Numbered from the stretch's first letter, positions 45,357 through 54,939 are shown. The stretch: 64,000 nt of DNA from Oscillatoria acuminata PCC 6304 (GCF_000317105.1 NC_019693.1:4899227-4963226); one strand, 5' to 3'. The notes: generated by a model from the sequence alone, not told the origin. Translations and numbers: made by a program.

Positions 45357-46214
45357 CTAATCACCGGAGTTTTGGGGAGAAACCCCGGTTAAAAAATCAG
45401 CAACGATCGCATTGAAAGTCTCTGCCTGACTTAAAAACGGCCAGTGATTGCCCTCAATCCGATGGATCGTCAGATTTTTTAGATAAGTTTTGTAAGGTTT
45501 CATTTGCCATTCGGCGCGATTCACACCCTGTTCAGGTTGGATGAAGAGGGTCGGGGTATCTAGGGGTTCAGTTAATCCGTCCACGCGCAGAACATCCTCA
45601 AAAATGCCATCTCGGGCGGCGATCGTAAACTTACTCCCCCACTCTCCATTCGGTTTTTCCTCAATTCCTTCTTGAAAAACCTGTTGTTGCAGGGGACTCC
45701 ACCCACTGTACTGACCCAACTGCTGCGCCTGCACCTGTGCTGCTTCATAGCTGGGAAAGGGACCCATCATTTTCAGACAAGCTAAAGTCCGGTAAAGGAT
45801 GGGAAAACTCAGCTTCATGATCGATGGCATCTTGGTGATAAAGATGGGGTCTACCAAAATCATGCTGTTAAAGCGATCGGGATGCGATCGCGCCCAAATC
45901 GGGGCAATTTTCGCACTCCAAGAATGGGCCAAAACATGAGCCGATCGCCAATTGAGATGCTCCAATAATCCTTCGAGATCCCTGAGTACATCCGAGGTGG
46001 TGTAACCCTTCACAGGTTTGCTGCTATAACCGTGACCCCGCAGATCCGGTGCAATCATATGATAGCGACTGCTCAGGTAGTCCCCTAAACTCGACCAAAC
46101 CAGGGCATGGTCTCCCAACCCATGCAACAACAATAACGGCTCTTTTCCTCGATTCCATTCCAGATAAGAAAGCTGGAGATCAGGGAAATTCAGGGTTTGA
46201 CGGGTTGGCATCAT
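45357..46214 (-). CDS. Alpha/beta-hydrolase
   Basis: 285 residues with oxyanion strand LLLLHGLGDHALVW, APDLRGHGYSS, nucleophile elbow VLAHSWSAKIA and catalytic His in IEGNHWPFLS. The elbow is A-H-S-W-S rather than the consensus G-x-S-x-G; Ser is retained. DP in ILVDPIF is a candidate acid-region strand. The fold hydrolyses esters, lactones or epoxides; the substrate is unknown. It has no signal peptide and stands alone. Confidence 0.88.
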   Translation of the reverse strand: MMPTRQTLNFPDLQLSYLEWNRGKEPLLLLHGLGDHALVWSSLGDYLSSRYHMIAPDLRGHGYSSKPVKGYTTSDVLRDLEGLLEHLNWRSAHVLAHSWSAKIAPIWARSHPDRFNSMILVDPIFITKMPSIMKLSFPILYRTLACLKMMGPFPSYEAAQVQAQQLGQYSGWSPLQQQVFQEGIEEKPNGEWGSKFTIAARDGIFEDVLRVDGLTEPLDTPTLFIQPEQGVNRAEWQMKPYKTYLKNLTIHRIEGNHWPFLSQAETFNAIVADFLTGVSPQNSGD

Positions 46215-46431
46215 CGGAGGTGTAGATTTTAGCTTTTAGATATTAGATTTTAGATTTTCGGTAAAAAATTGGCAATTGAGGATTCTACGGAAGTCTGATG
46301 GGCGATCGTCACCCCACCCCCAATCTTATGGCAAATCCGAAAAATGATGAGATTCGGATTCCTTTATCCCTTTGCGCCTAAAATCTGCTACAATTCCATT
46401 TTACAGGACAGTTTGACATCAGATTAAACCT

Positions 46432-46614
46432 TTGAATCAAAAGCAGATCGTATTAGCGGTATTTTGGAGCATTGCCGGTCTTACTCTAGTCCTCTGGATA
46501 CTCAGAGGTCTCCGGATTTTGACCGGAATTTCCAGTGGTGTCCTTTGGCTGTTAATTTTTCTATCCATTACCTTCGGGGTCCTTTATCGCCTCCAAACCC
46601 CCAGACGCTATTAA
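46432..46614 (+). CDS. Small two-helix membrane protein
   Basis: 60 residues (TTG start) with two predicted transmembrane helices (IVLAVFWSIAGLTLVLWIL and GVLWLLIFLSITFGVLYRL) and a short basic tail (QTPRRY). The regular hydrophobicity and positive charges at the ends support a real gene; the start codon and lack of a clear ribosome site lower confidence. No family is recognised. Confidence 0.5.
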   Translation: MNQKQIVLAVFWSIAGLTLVLWILRGLRILTGISSGVLWLLIFLSITFGVLYRLQTPRRY

Positions 46615-46727
46615 CTCAACCCGATTATTCATCCTCACCCGTTCACTAGTTGTTATTAATGTTGGTAATAACGACTGAATTTTTTATTAATGTTATAGGT
46701 CACCCCTTACCCCTAAACTACCCATAA

Positions 46728-47789
46728 TTATTGACCCGTATCAGACTTTTTTAACCGATAGTAAATGGCCCGATCGCGACGCATAGCTGCCCCAACCGTC
46801 ACATTCAATTGAGCGCCCAAAAGCGTCACCAACGAACTTAAATAAAGCCATAACAGCAAAATAATAATGGTTCCCACCGCCCCATAAGTCCGGTTATAAT
46901 TTCCAAAATGGGACACATAAAGCCGAAACATACTAGAAATAATCGCCCATAAAATAGCCGCAATAAAAGCGCCAGGAACCAGCGGCGTATCCCGACGACG
47001 GTGGGAGGGACCAAACCGATAAATAAAGGCAAAGGCAACCGAAACAATCAGTAACGTCAGGGGACGACTCCAAAAATGCCACACATCCAACAATCGTTCT
47101 TCCAAAGGACAACTCGGTAGCGGTTGCAACAGACAGAGAAATCCCGATTCAAATAAACAATTTTGACCCGAATCAATTAAACAACTGCGACGGGCGAGTA
47201 ACTGAATTACCCAGTCACTGATAAAAATCAAAAACGAAGCCACAATAAATAGAATAATGCTCCCCATCGCCAGCCCGATCGCCACCAGTTTCGCCTTCCA
47301 AAAAGGTCGCCTTTGTTTGTGGGGAATTTGGTGAATTTGATCCAAAGCCGCCATTGCTGCACCCATGACCCCGGAAAACACCCAAAGCGCCGCGACAAAC
47401 CCTAGGGAAAACACTTCCTGATTACGACTTTGGAGAATTTCTCGAATCAACCCGCGAATGGTGTTCCAAACTTCAATGGGAATCACCTCAGCCAGTTGAT
47501 TAGCCAGATTAAACAGAGTGGCTTGTAAGATGTCAAATAGACCAATGGAAGCAACCACGGCTAAAATAGCGGGAAACAGAGATAACATGGCATGGTAGGC
47601 CATTTCTGCGGATAAACCCGTTAAGCGCTGCTGGCTGGCGCGATCGGCGACTTCGCGCAGGGTAGAAAATTTTATATAGGAAAAGAACTGCAAAAATCGA
47701 ACCAGGGGCTGTAAGGAGGGACCAATCCGCGCCCCTATCCTTCTCAACCGGACGAGGAAACTTCTGAGAGATAGTTTGGGCAACTTCAC
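46728..47789 (-). CDS. YihY/BrkB-family membrane protein
   Basis: 353 residues with about six transmembrane helices. Family hallmarks: AEMAYHAMLSLFPAILAVVASIGL near the N-terminus, ALWVFSGVMGAAMAALDQIHQI, RRRDTPLVPGAFIAAILWAIISSMFRLYVSHFGNYNRTYGAVGTIIILLLWLYLSSLVTLLGAQLN. The family was once called ribonuclease BN in error; members are membrane proteins of uncertain, possibly transport-related, function. An insert with four Cys (SCLIDSGQNCLFESGFLCLLQPLPSCP) between helices 3 and 4 is unusual and could hold disulfides. Confidence 0.9.
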   Translation of the reverse strand: MKLPKLSLRSFLVRLRRIGARIGPSLQPLVRFLQFFSYIKFSTLREVADRASQQRLTGLSAEMAYHAMLSLFPAILAVVASIGLFDILQATLFNLANQLAEVIPIEVWNTIRGLIREILQSRNQEVFSLGFVAALWVFSGVMGAAMAALDQIHQIPHKQRRPFWKAKLVAIGLAMGSIILFIVASFLIFISDWVIQLLARRSCLIDSGQNCLFESGFLCLLQPLPSCPLEERLLDVWHFWSRPLTLLIVSVAFAFIYRFGPSHRRRDTPLVPGAFIAAILWAIISSMFRLYVSHFGNYNRTYGAVGTIIILLLWLYLSSLVTLLGAQLNVTVGAAMRRDRAIYYRLKKSDTGQ

Positions 47790-47873
47790 GACGCTTTGGC
47801 TCCCTCTGTGTTAGATTAGCCGTCTAAAATGCCATTTCTGACCCCAGCTTGGGCTGAGTTCGGCTGATTGCTA

Positions 47874-48031
47874 GGGAGCATCTCAATTTTGCCTAAAAAC
47901 CAGTCTGACCTCTCCCCAAACCCCTCCCCTAAGAGGGGAGGGGCTTTGAAACTCCCCCTGACGGCTCCCCCTTCCCTAGACAGGGAAGGGGGCTGGGGGG
48001 TTAGGTCTCTTGAACAAATTGAGATGCTCCC
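47874..48031. mobile_element. MITE-like element, family 1, copy 2
   Basis: 158 bases with inverted ends gggagcatctcaattt / aaattgagatgctccc, flanked on both sides by the identical 8-mer GATTGCTA (47866-47873 and 48032-48039). It shares its interior with the copy at 37022 but has about 48 extra bases containing a second cccctcccc palindrome. It encodes no protein. Confidence 0.88.
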
Positions 48032-48102
48032 GATTGCTATAAGTGGGCGATCGCAAATTCCAGGGGATTGGAGTAGAAAAAACTAAACCTATACCCATCT
48101 TA

Positions 48103-48272
48103 GGGGATTGCAAAATATAAATCATCCAACCGTTCAACTGAAAGGAAGGTATGTGTCGGAGTAAATGCTTGCGCCCCAAGGGCGCAAGCATTTACTCCGA
48201 CATGGACGGGGCTACTCCGTTGATCCGTCACTACGCACGAACGTTTTGGAGGTTTTATTTTTTGGAGTTCCC
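48103..48272. mobile_element. MITE-like element, family 2, copy A
   Basis: 170 bases with imperfect inverted ends of about 25 bases (ggggattgcaaaatataaat and gggaactccaaaaaataaa) between TA dinucleotides. It matches the copy at 49021 in the opposite orientation over its outer parts, but its centre is a different palindrome (48154-48202). No coding capacity. Confidence 0.8.
48154..48202. repeat. Perfect 23-base-arm palindrome inside element A
   Basis: Arms tgtcggagtaaatgcttgc... of 23 bases with a 3-base loop. It occupies the same internal site of the host element as an unrelated palindrome in copy B. Confidence 0.88.
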
Positions 48273-48324
48273 TATAATTTACACTCTTACGCTTAACTAG
48301 AGTTTAATAGGACTGATGCAGATA

Positions 48325-48402
48325 AACTGGGTTTCTCTAAAACCGGGTCAGTTTGTCATGATTAAAGATCTCAGCCGAACCCTAGAAACTGGGTTTCTCC
48401 TG
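48325..48402. repeat. GAAACTGGGTTTCT repeat pair
   Basis: Two copies of aaactgggtttctc about 70 bases apart with aaaccgggt between, related to 7339-7390 and 58985-59055. Confidence 0.6.
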
Positions 48403-48440
48403 TGCTAGTCCGGTGGAAAATTGATTGGGAGTGGTTGCCA

Positions 48441-48971
48441 ATGTCGGAGAATGTTTCGCAGTGGTTGGAAGAAATTAGATCCCTGAAACAGGAAATCATC
48501 CGTGTGGAACAAGAACGGGAAGCAGCGGAAGCGGGTGCCGATCGCTGGCGTTCACTTTACACGACGGAAGCGCAGCAACGGCGAACCCAGGTTGAACAGT
48601 TGACGGAGGCGATCGCCACCCTGAAGGCTGAACTGGAACAGTTGCAAGCGGGTCCCTCATCTTTGCCTCGGGCAATTGCCCCCTCGGAACTGTTGCAAGA
48701 ATTGGCGGGAATGGGACCGGATGAAGTGAAGGGAAAATTGATTGAAGCCTTCATGGAACGCGATCGCCTCGCCCAAGAATTGTCTCGGATGACGGAATGC
48801 CTGGAAGCGGAAAAAATCATTCATGAACAAACCCGCCAGAGTTTAACCAGTGCCCTAGGAGATACGGTGGAACTCCTGAAAAAAGCTCAACCAGGAACGA
48901 AATCTGGACTCAATCTGGATTTGGCCCGTCTGGTGAGTGGTACCGCATTAAACCCCAAGACGGAAGAGTGA
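48441..48971 (+). CDS. Coiled-coil protein of unknown function
   Basis: 176 residues from the ATG preceded by GGGAGTGG; the frame is open 13 codons upstream. Residues 1-75 are a continuous heptad coiled coil (WLEEIRSLKQEIIRVEQEREAAEAGADRWRSLY, QVEQLTEAIATLKAELEQL), then PSELLQELAGMGPDEVKGKLIEAFMERDRLAQELSRMTECLEAEKIIHEQTRQSL, a second helical region. No membrane or signal sequence. The gene is bracketed by two inverted copies of the same MITE-like element (48103-48272 and 49021-49187). The function is unknown. Confidence 0.75.
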   Translation: MSENVSQWLEEIRSLKQEIIRVEQEREAAEAGADRWRSLYTTEAQQRRTQVEQLTEAIATLKAELEQLQAGPSSLPRAIAPSELLQELAGMGPDEVKGKLIEAFMERDRLAQELSRMTECLEAEKIIHEQTRQSLTSALGDTVELLKKAQPGTKSGLNLDLARLVSGTALNPKTEE

Positions 48972-49020
48972 AACATCAACAGGACTTAGGCATATTTTGA
49001 AAAACCACCCTCAATAATAA

Positions 49021-49187
49021 GGGAACTCCAAAAAATAAAATCTCCAAAACGTTCGTTCGTAGTGAATGCTCAACGGTGTTAATGTAGGGGCGCAATGCGC
49101 AGGCCCCAGGGGCCTGCGCATTGCGCCCCTACACATACCTTCCTTTCATCAGTTGAACGGTTGGATGATTTATATTTTGCAATCCCC
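49021..49187. mobile_element. MITE-like element, family 2, copy B (inverted relative to A)
   Basis: 167 bases, gggaactcc at the left and ggattgc complement (gcaatcccc) at the right, flanked by TAA on both sides. The outer parts match copy A in reverse orientation, including the aacgttcg and ccaaccgttcaactg segments. The centre holds a different perfect palindrome (49083-49133). Confidence 0.8.
49083..49133. repeat. Perfect 25-base-arm palindrome inside element B
   Basis: Arms tgtaggggcgcaatgcgc... of 25 bases around a single A. It starts and ends with TGTAG / CTACA, like the palindromes at 25049, 49191 and 60851. Confidence 0.9.
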
Positions 49188-49190
49188 TAA

Positions 49191-49220
49191 TGTAGAGGCG
49201 ATTCGCGAATCGCCTCTACA
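49191..49220. repeat. Perfect 30-base TGTAGAGGCGATTCG palindrome
   Basis: Exactly self-complementary: tgtagaggcgattcg followed by its complement. It abuts the right end of element B. Confidence 0.9.
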
Positions 49221-49274
49221 TTTAGAAATGCATAAGTCCTATAAAAGTTCTCCCCGGACTCGGGGGATGAAACC

Positions 49275-50402
49275 CTAAAATCCCATCACTTTTGCCACTG
49301 CTTCGATTTCCGGTTCAATTCCTTGTTTAAAGGGATTGTTGCTATGTTTAATCGCAGTATCCGGGTCTTTGAGTCCATTGCCGGTGAGGACGCAAACGAC
49401 GGTGGCCCCAGTGGGTACTTGGTCTTTGACCTTGAGTAATCCCGCAACGGAGGCAGCGGAGGCGGGTTCGCAGAATACCCCTTCTCGGGAAGCTAAAAGA
49501 CGATAGGCATCGAGAATTTCGTCATCGGTGACGGCGTTAAAACTGCCTCCAGAGGACTCTTGGGCGGCGATCGCCTTATCCCAACTGGCGGGATTGCCGA
49601 TGCGGATGGCGGTGGCGAGGGTTTCGGGATTCGCGACAGGTTGACCGTGGACGAGGGGGGCTGCACCAGCGGCTTGAAAGCCCATCATTTGCGGCAGGCG
49701 ATCGCATTTACCCGCTTGATGGTACTGACAAAATCCCATCCAATAGGCGGAAATATTGCCCGCATTACCCACAGGAATGCACAACCAATCGGGGGCATTA
49801 CCCAAGGCATCCACCACCTCAAATGCTCCAGTTTTCTGCCCTTCGAGGCGATAGGGATTGACGGAGTTGACCAAGGTAACGGGATAATGTTCGGCCATAT
49901 CCCGGACAATTTCTAGGGCTTTGTCGAAATTTCCTTTAATGGCTAAGACTTCTGCACCATAGAGTAAGGCTTGGGCCAGTTTGCCTAGGGCGACATAACC
50001 ATCGGGAATCAGGACAAATGCCCGCATTCCGGCGCGTCTAGCATAGGCCGCAGCGGAGGCGGAGGTGTTGCCGGTACTGGCACAAATGACGGCTTTGGCC
50101 CCGTCTTCTTTGGCTTTGGAAATAGCCATCGTCATCCCCCGGTCTTTAAAGCTGCCGGTGGGGTTGAGACCGTCATATTTGACGTAAACTTGCACCTGTC
50201 TGCCGATGATCTCGGCGATCGCCGGGGCGGGAATTAGGGGGGTGTTACCTTCTTGGAGGGTAACGACTGGAGTCTGGTCGCTGACGGGCAGATACTGCCG
50301 GTAAGCCTCAATGAGACCGGGCCAGTATGAGGACCGAAGGGGGGCATCTGCTGGAGTTGCACCGGGAGTTGGGGAGGGAACGGGAGAATAACTCAGGGTC
50401 AC
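49275..50402 (-). CDS. thrC: Threonine synthase
   Basis: 375 residues, a PLP-dependent enzyme that converts O-phosphohomoserine to threonine in the cytosol. The PLP lysine lies in [14 protein letters not shown], the substrate and phosphate loops in [18 protein letters not shown] and [16 protein letters not shown], and the C-terminal [15 protein letters not shown] is typical. Length and order match the short bacterial form. The SAM-activated plant form has a longer N-terminus, so this one is probably not SAM-regulated. It is a single gene; heptamer repeats lie about 80 bases beyond its start. Confidence 0.93.
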   Translation of the reverse strand: MTLSYSPVPSPTPGATPADAPLRSSYWPGLIEAYRQYLPVSDQTPVVTLQEGNTPLIPAPAIAEIIGRQVQVYVKYDGLNPTGSFKDRGMTMAISKAKEDGAKAVICASTGNTSASAAAYARRAGMRAFVLIPDGYVALGKLAQALLYGAEVLAIKGNFDKALEIVRDMAEHYPVTLVNSVNPYRLEGQKTGAFEVVDALGNAPDWLCIPVGNAGNISAYWMGFCQYHQAGKCDRLPQMMGFQAAGAAPLVHGQPVANPETLATAIRIGNPASWDKAIAAQESSGGSFNAVTDDEILDAYRLLASREGVFCEPASAASVAGLLKVKDQVPTGATVVCVLTGNGLKDPDTAIKHSNNPFKQGIEPEIEAVAKVMGF

Positions 50403-50479
50403 CGTGTGTTAATTCTTAGGACTTCAAATAGCCTTACAGTCTAATCTAAGTGTAGCCCACTCGTCAAAAGTTCGGGGGG

Positions 50480-50640
50480 GGTTGGTCATTAGTCATTGGT
50501 CATTGGTCATTGGTTTATTCTGAGTATTCAACCCTCCACAGGACAAATGACCCAGGACCCAGGACAAAGGACAAAGGACCCAGGACAAAGGACAAAGGAC
50601 AAGTGACCAATAACCAATGACAAATGACAAAATTTGGAAT
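50480..50640. repeat. Heptanucleotide repeat block
   Basis: Units gtcattg and, inverted, caggaca, aaggaca, caaatga, with a central spacer, so the two halves could pair. Same class as 32811-32955. It lies in the leader of threonine synthase. Confidence 0.8.
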
Positions 50641-50731
50641 TTTGATAAATTCGATGCTTTTTTTTTCTGGAGTTGGGATACAATAACCAGGTGATTGGCC
50701 TAAGTAAAAATTACTAAACTTAAAACGACTG

Positions 50732-50989
50732 ATGCCCACTGTTATTTCGAGCCGACCCACCTCCGAAACCGTTCAGAGTGCCTCTAGCGTAGCGATCTCG
50801 TCTAATACTTCCCAGAATAACGGCGATCGCCTGATTAAAATGCTCAAATCCCTCTACCAGGCTGATCAGCAGGTCAAGTTTTTGCACTTGCACGCCGAAG
50901 CAGACTACCTGCTGCAACAGTTACAAACTCTGAAACAGCACCACTCCAACCCAGAGGGTTCCGTTCCTGCTTCTTCCTCAAAAATTTAA
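50732..50989 (+). CDS. Small hypothetical protein
   Basis: 85 residues: a Ser/Thr-rich disordered N-terminus, then a helical core (NNGDRLIKMLKSLYQADQQVKFLHLHAEADYLLQQLQTLKQHH) and a disordered tail. The core looks like a conserved helical hairpin of the type often annotated only as a conserved cyanobacterial protein; I cannot name it. A hairpin with T-run follows 60 bases after the stop. Confidence 0.65.
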   Translation: MPTVISSRPTSETVQSASSVAISSNTSQNNGDRLIKMLKSLYQADQQVKFLHLHAEADYLLQQLQTLKQHHSNPEGSVPASSSKI

Positions 50990-51046
50990 GGCAGTCCAAT
51001 TCTGACCGGGGCAGTGGGACCCCCACTATTTGTTCAGCACACTGTT

Positions 51047-51077
51047 CCCGGTGAGTCTAGGCCCTCCGGGTTTTTTT
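51047..51077 (+). terminator. Probable intrinsic terminator
   Basis: Short stem cccgg / ccggg followed by seven T. The stem is only 5 pairs, so the call is moderate. Confidence 0.5.
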
Positions 51078-51399
51078 GCGGCTATTTCCGGCTTAACCAT
51101 AATAAAACTCTTTTGTCAATCCCCCCGGGGAAAATGTGAGGAAAAAATCCCGACTGGAAAAATTCCGACTGTGACATCGCAAGATGTGCTATAAAAGGTA
51201 AAGTTTTATGACGTGCCCGGTTTCTAAACCCCAGGGATGCGGAGAGTGTGATCCGTATTTTGCCCTGAACAGGCATTCATCACTCATCAGATTGCACGCA
51301 AGACGGCCCTGCTACTCACCCTTTGAGTCAGCAGGAATTTATCCTGCGGCGATCGGGGAATTCATCCGACTAGCAACCGAAAAAGTTAGATTTATATAG

Positions 51400-52458
51400 A
51401 TGACAGCATCAACATTAAAGCCTCAAGTAACCCCTCAAACACTGGAATCAGATTCCTTCCCGTCTTCTCTACGTCTGAGAGATATTTTGAGGACCTTGCC
51501 GAAAGATGTATTTCTCAAAAATCGGCGCAAAGCATGGACGAGAGTCATTATCAATGTACTATTAGTAGCCCTCGGCTACTGGGCATTAGCCGTTTCTCCA
51601 GCATTTTTGCTCCCGATTTTCTGGATCTATACCGGAACAGCCCTCACGGGTTTTTTTGTGATTGCCCATGATTGCGGTCATCGATCTTTTGCCAATCGCA
51701 AATGGGTTAACGATCTGGTCGGTCATATTATGATGCTGCCCTTAATTTATCCCTTTCATGGCTGGCGCATCGGTCATAATCACCACCACAAACACACGAA
51801 TAAACTGCTGGAAGATAACGCCTGGGAACCCTGGTTGCAGGACGTTTATGAAAATCTCAGCACTTTTATGAAAACCTTTTATCGGTTCCTGCGGGGACGC
51901 TTCTGGTGGATGGGTTCCATCGTTCACTGGGCGGGATTGCACTTTGATTGGTGGCGTTACGAAGGCAAGAAACGGGAACAAGTGAAATTTTCTGCCTTAG
52001 TCGTCATCGCTTTTGCGGCGATCGCCTTCCCCACCCTGATTGCCACCACCGGAATTTGGGGGTTCATCAAATTTTGGCTGATGCCTTGGATGGTCTACCA
52101 TTTCTGGATGAGCACCTTCACCATCGTTCACCATACCACCCCCAATATTTCCTTTGCTTTCCCAGAAGATTGGTATGAAGCAAAAGCCCAATTAAGCGGT
52201 ACGGTTCATTGTGATTACCCCCGCTGGGTGGAATTCCTCTGTCACGATATTAACGTCCATATTCCCCATCACCTCTCCACCGCCATTCCGTCTTACAACT
52301 TACGCAAAGCCCATCAAAGTCTGGAAGAAAATTGGGGCCAATACCTTCAAAAAAGCCAGTTTTCCTGGTCTTTGATGAAGGAAATTACCGATAACTGTCA
52401 CCTCTACGATGAGCAAAACGGTTACAAATCTTTTAAAGATTATCACGCCGGTCGGTAA
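51400..52458 (+). CDS. desA: Acyl-lipid delta-12-type fatty acid desaturase
   Basis: 352 residues. The three histidine boxes for the di-iron centre are HDCGH, HNHHHKH and HIPHH, with about four transmembrane helices around them. Cyanobacterial DesA introduces the delta-12 double bond into oleoyl lipids in the thylakoid and plasma membranes using ferredoxin; the HDCGH first box and HVPHH/HIPHH third box fit the delta-12/delta-15 branch. Start [28 protein letters not shown] matches the DesA beginning. DesB (omega-3) is the alternative. The 400-base upstream region has no gene and may hold cold-responsive control. A terminator follows within 40 bases. Confidence 0.9.
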   Translation: MTASTLKPQVTPQTLESDSFPSSLRLRDILRTLPKDVFLKNRRKAWTRVIINVLLVALGYWALAVSPAFLLPIFWIYTGTALTGFFVIAHDCGHRSFANRKWVNDLVGHIMMLPLIYPFHGWRIGHNHHHKHTNKLLEDNAWEPWLQDVYENLSTFMKTFYRFLRGRFWWMGSIVHWAGLHFDWWRYEGKKREQVKFSALVVIAFAAIAFPTLIATTGIWGFIKFWLMPWMVYHFWMSTFTIVHHTTPNISFAFPEDWYEAKAQLSGTVHCDYPRWVEFLCHDINVHIPHHLSTAIPSYNLRKAHQSLEENWGQYLQKSQFSWSLMKEITDNCHLYDEQNGYKSFKDYHAGR

Positions 52459-52496
52459 GAGAGAAAATCCTCTTTTCTCTCCATGAATTATTCCTT

Positions 52497-52523
52497 AAAG
52501 ACGTGCCCAATGCGCGTCTTTTT
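52497..52523 (+). terminator. Intrinsic terminator after desA
   Basis: Stem aaagacg / cgtcttt with an 11-base loop and a T-run. Confidence 0.75.
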
Positions 52524-52539
52524 TTGTTTTTGAAAACTC

Positions 52540-52804
52540 TTTCTAGCCCCAGGCCCTACCGCCCTGACAAGAGTAGGTTGTTACTGCACCTCCGGTCCCC
52601 TCCCCTTGGCAAGGGGAGGGTTAGGGTGGGGTTCTACGGGTGGCGATCTCCACTTCACGCACTCTTTGCGTTCAAAACCCGCAGGCTGAAGCCTGGGGCT
52701 ACACGGACAAAGCCCGCCTGCGCGGGCTACCCTATAAAATATCCCCCTTCAATATGTTTAAAATTAATAAAGCGACCTTCACATAAACTGTTCACAGGGA
52801 TGCC
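52540..52804. other. Intergenic region with dispersed repeats
   Basis: Holds a ccccttggcaaggggaggg hairpin region and the caggctgaagcctggggctac / gcccgcctgcgcgggctac dispersed repeat. No gene is seen. Confidence 0.5.
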
Positions 52805-53332
52805 ATGACCCAGCAAAATTTCGGAACCAACCCAGCGGATAGAAAGGGGCGTAATGCACTCCCCGGACCGATTCCGTTAAGCTATTTCGGCGCTTATCGC
52901 TGCCCGGTTTGTCGCTATGGCGAACTCTCTAACCTGGCGATGATGGATGCCTTTGGCTGTAACTTTTGCAGCCGCATTTTTACCGCCAACCTGGACCAAA
53001 ATTCCCTCAGTTTAGCCGATGCTGTACCACCGATTACCTGGCATTGGAATGGTCGCCAATGGCAAGGATTACCTCGGGCGGGAGTAGAATTCGGATGGGA
53101 AATTGGTATCGCTGCGATCGCCATCATTACCCTCCCTACCCTCCTAGTCGGACTCGGGGCCTATATTTTTCCCCCAGTCCCCGGCAGTAGCTTAAGTTGG
53201 GTTCCCGCCTTTTGGACTGTAGCCACCTTTATCGGTCACCTCACCATCGTCCTCTGGCTACTGGTTGAATATTATCAGTTTCCAGTCTTGCTCTTTTTAA
53301 AAGCATGGCAACGACGGTTATGGATGCAATAA
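52805..53332 (+). CDS. Zinc-ribbon protein with two transmembrane helices
   Basis: 175 residues. Residues about 35-60 form a zinc ribbon (YRCPVCRYGELSNLAMMDAFGCNFCSRIF: C-x2-C ... C-x2-C). A short WHWNGRQWQGLP segment follows, then two hydrophobic helices (IGIAAIAIITLPTLLVGLGAYIF and PAFWTVATFIGHLTIVLWLLVEYY) and a basic end. It is probably membrane-associated with a cytosolic zinc-binding head. The function is unknown. Confidence 0.75.
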   Translation: MTQQNFGTNPADRKGRNALPGPIPLSYFGAYRCPVCRYGELSNLAMMDAFGCNFCSRIFTANLDQNSLSLADAVPPITWHWNGRQWQGLPRAGVEFGWEIGIAAIAIITLPTLLVGLGAYIFPPVPGSSLSWVPAFWTVATFIGHLTIVLWLLVEYYQFPVLLFLKAWQRRLWMQ

Positions 53333-53334
53333 AT

Positions 53335-53378
53335 TGGTCATTGGTCGTTTGTCATTTGTCATTTGTCATTTGTCGTTT
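53335..53378. repeat. Heptanucleotide tandem repeat
   Basis: Units of gtcattt, about five copies, same class as 32811-32955 and 50480-50640. Confidence 0.75.
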
Positions 53379-53383
53379 CTTAG

Positions 53384-53502
53384 TTCGTAGTAACGACTTC
53401 AGTCGTTCTCTTAGTTCGTAGTAACGACTTCAGTCGTTATCCCCCGTTCGTAGTAACGACTTCAGTCGTTATCCCCCGTTCGTAGTAACGACTTCAGTCG
53501 TT
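53384..53502. repeat. Four tandem copies of a ~32-base unit containing a palindrome
   Basis: Units begin at about 53384, 53415, 53447 and 53479 and contain ttcgtagtaacgacttc then agtcgtta, an 8-base-arm palindrome. The same motif occurs singly near 30790-30895. Confidence 0.88.
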
Positions 53503-53556
53503 TAAATGGGGCAGTCAATCAACCACCCCAATCCAAACAAACCTCCGATTCAAACC

Positions 53557-54939
53557 TTACAAATAGTTTTGAATCATTTCTCGGTACAGACTCTTTTGCT
53601 TGACCCCCCGGACTTGATCCACTAAACCCTTATCCTTAAAGAACTGCACCGTAGGCGTTCCCGTTACTCCCGCATTGTCCGCAATTTCCGGGTCTGCTTC
53701 AATGTCAATTTCCACATAGTGAACCTTGCCATCAAACTCATCAATCACCTTACTCAGAATCGGTTTCAAAGTATGGCAAGGACCGCAAGTAGGGGCAGAA
53801 TATTTAACCACAATCAGGCGATCGCTGTCATGGTACAACTTCCGCAAGGCAAACCCGCCCACATGGCGCGTTGCCGCCGGGTCAAAATTCTCTTCCGTAT
53901 CGGATTTTTGTTCCTTTTCCGGTTCCGGCGCTTTCTCTGATTCTTCCGTTTGATGGAACTCCTGAACTACCCCATTCACCGATAACCACCGTTCCGCTAA
54001 CATCGCCCCCATACAACCCGTTCCCGCTGCGGTAATCGCTTGGCGAAACTCATGGTCCTGGACATCTCCAGCCGCATAAACGCCCTCAACACTGGTCTCA
54101 ACGGTTCCATGTTTCGTGACAATATATCCGACTTCATCCAGTTCCAATTGACCTTTAAACAGTTGGGTATTCGGAGTATGACCGATCGCATAAAACAATC
54201 CGCGAACCTGCAAATCGGTTTCTTCCCCAGTCTTGATATTTCTAACCTTAATCCCCTCCATTCGGTCATCATTTCCGAAGATATCCACCGCCTCGGTATT
54301 CCAATGAACCGTAATTTTGGGATTCTTCAAAACCCGGTCTTGCATCGCTTTGGAGGCGCGCATTTCCTCCCGACGGACTAACAGGTGAACATGGGTTCCA
54401 TATTTGGTCAAATACACCGCTTCTTCCGCCGCAGTGTCTCCTCCACCAACCACCGCTAATGAGACCCCTTTAAAAATGGGACTGGCCCCATCGCAAATCG
54501 CACAGGCAGAGACCCCACGACTCCAGAACTGGTGTTCACTCGGGAGTCCCAACCGCTTCGCCGTGGCCCCTGTGGCAATAATCACCGTATGGGCCTTCAC
54601 TTCGCGTTCATCTGAACGGATCACAAAGGGCCGCTGACTCAAATCCACCGATTGCACATCTTCCGTGTACAATTCCGCCCCCCAGCGTTGCGCCTGGAGT
54701 TTCATCCGTTCCATCAGTTTCGGTCCCGTAATCCCTTCGGGAAACCCAGGGAAGTTCTCGACTTCTGTGGTGGTCATTAATTGACCTCCGGGAATGCCTC
54801 CCATCTGGAACCCTTCAAATACCACGGGTTTCAGATTCGCCCGTCCCGCATAGATGGCGGCAGTGAATCCGGCAGGGCCAGATCCGATAATTACAACGTT
54901 TTCTACTGCTGGATTTGTCATGGTGTTATTCAAACTCAT
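53557..54939 (-). CDS. NADPH-dependent thioredoxin reductase with fused thioredoxin domain (NTRC)
   Basis: 460 residues. The N-terminal two thirds are a flavoprotein thioredoxin reductase with FAD motif [20 protein letters not shown], redox pair CAIC ([11 protein letters not shown]), NADPH motif [15 protein letters not shown] and VYAAGDVQD. After an acidic linker ([17 protein letters not shown]) comes a thioredoxin domain with active site [11 protein letters not shown]. Together these make NTRC, the NADPH-powered reductase of 2-Cys peroxiredoxins and other enzymes in cyanobacteria and chloroplasts, important in darkness and low light. The active site TCGPC lacks the classic WCGPC Trp, as usual for NTRC. 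Confidence 0.95.
   Translation of the reverse strand: MSLNNTMTNPAVENVVIIGSGPAGFTAAIYAGRANLKPVVFEGFQMGGIPGGQLMTTTEVENFPGFPEGITGPKLMERMKLQAQRWGAELYTEDVQSVDLSQRPFVIRSDEREVKAHTVIIATGATAKRLGLPSEHQFWSRGVSACAICDGASPIFKGVSLAVVGGGDTAAEEAVYLTKYGTHVHLLVRREEMRASKAMQDRVLKNPKITVHWNTEAVDIFGNDDRMEGIKVRNIKTGEETDLQVRGLFYAIGHTPNTQLFKGQLELDEVGYIVTKHGTVETSVEGVYAAGDVQDHEFRQAITAAGTGCMGAMLAERWLSVNGVVQEFHQTEESEKAPEPEKEQKSDTEENFDPAATRHVGGFALRKLYHDSDRLIVVKYSAPTCGPCHTLKPILSKVIDEFDGKVHYVEIDIEADPEIADNAGVTGTPTVQFFKDKGLVDQVRGVKQKSLYREMIQNYL

Noticed and set aside
53384-53502. Regular repeats resembling a small CRISPR array
   Set aside because: The whole unit repeats, including the would-be spacers, and no cas genes are near.
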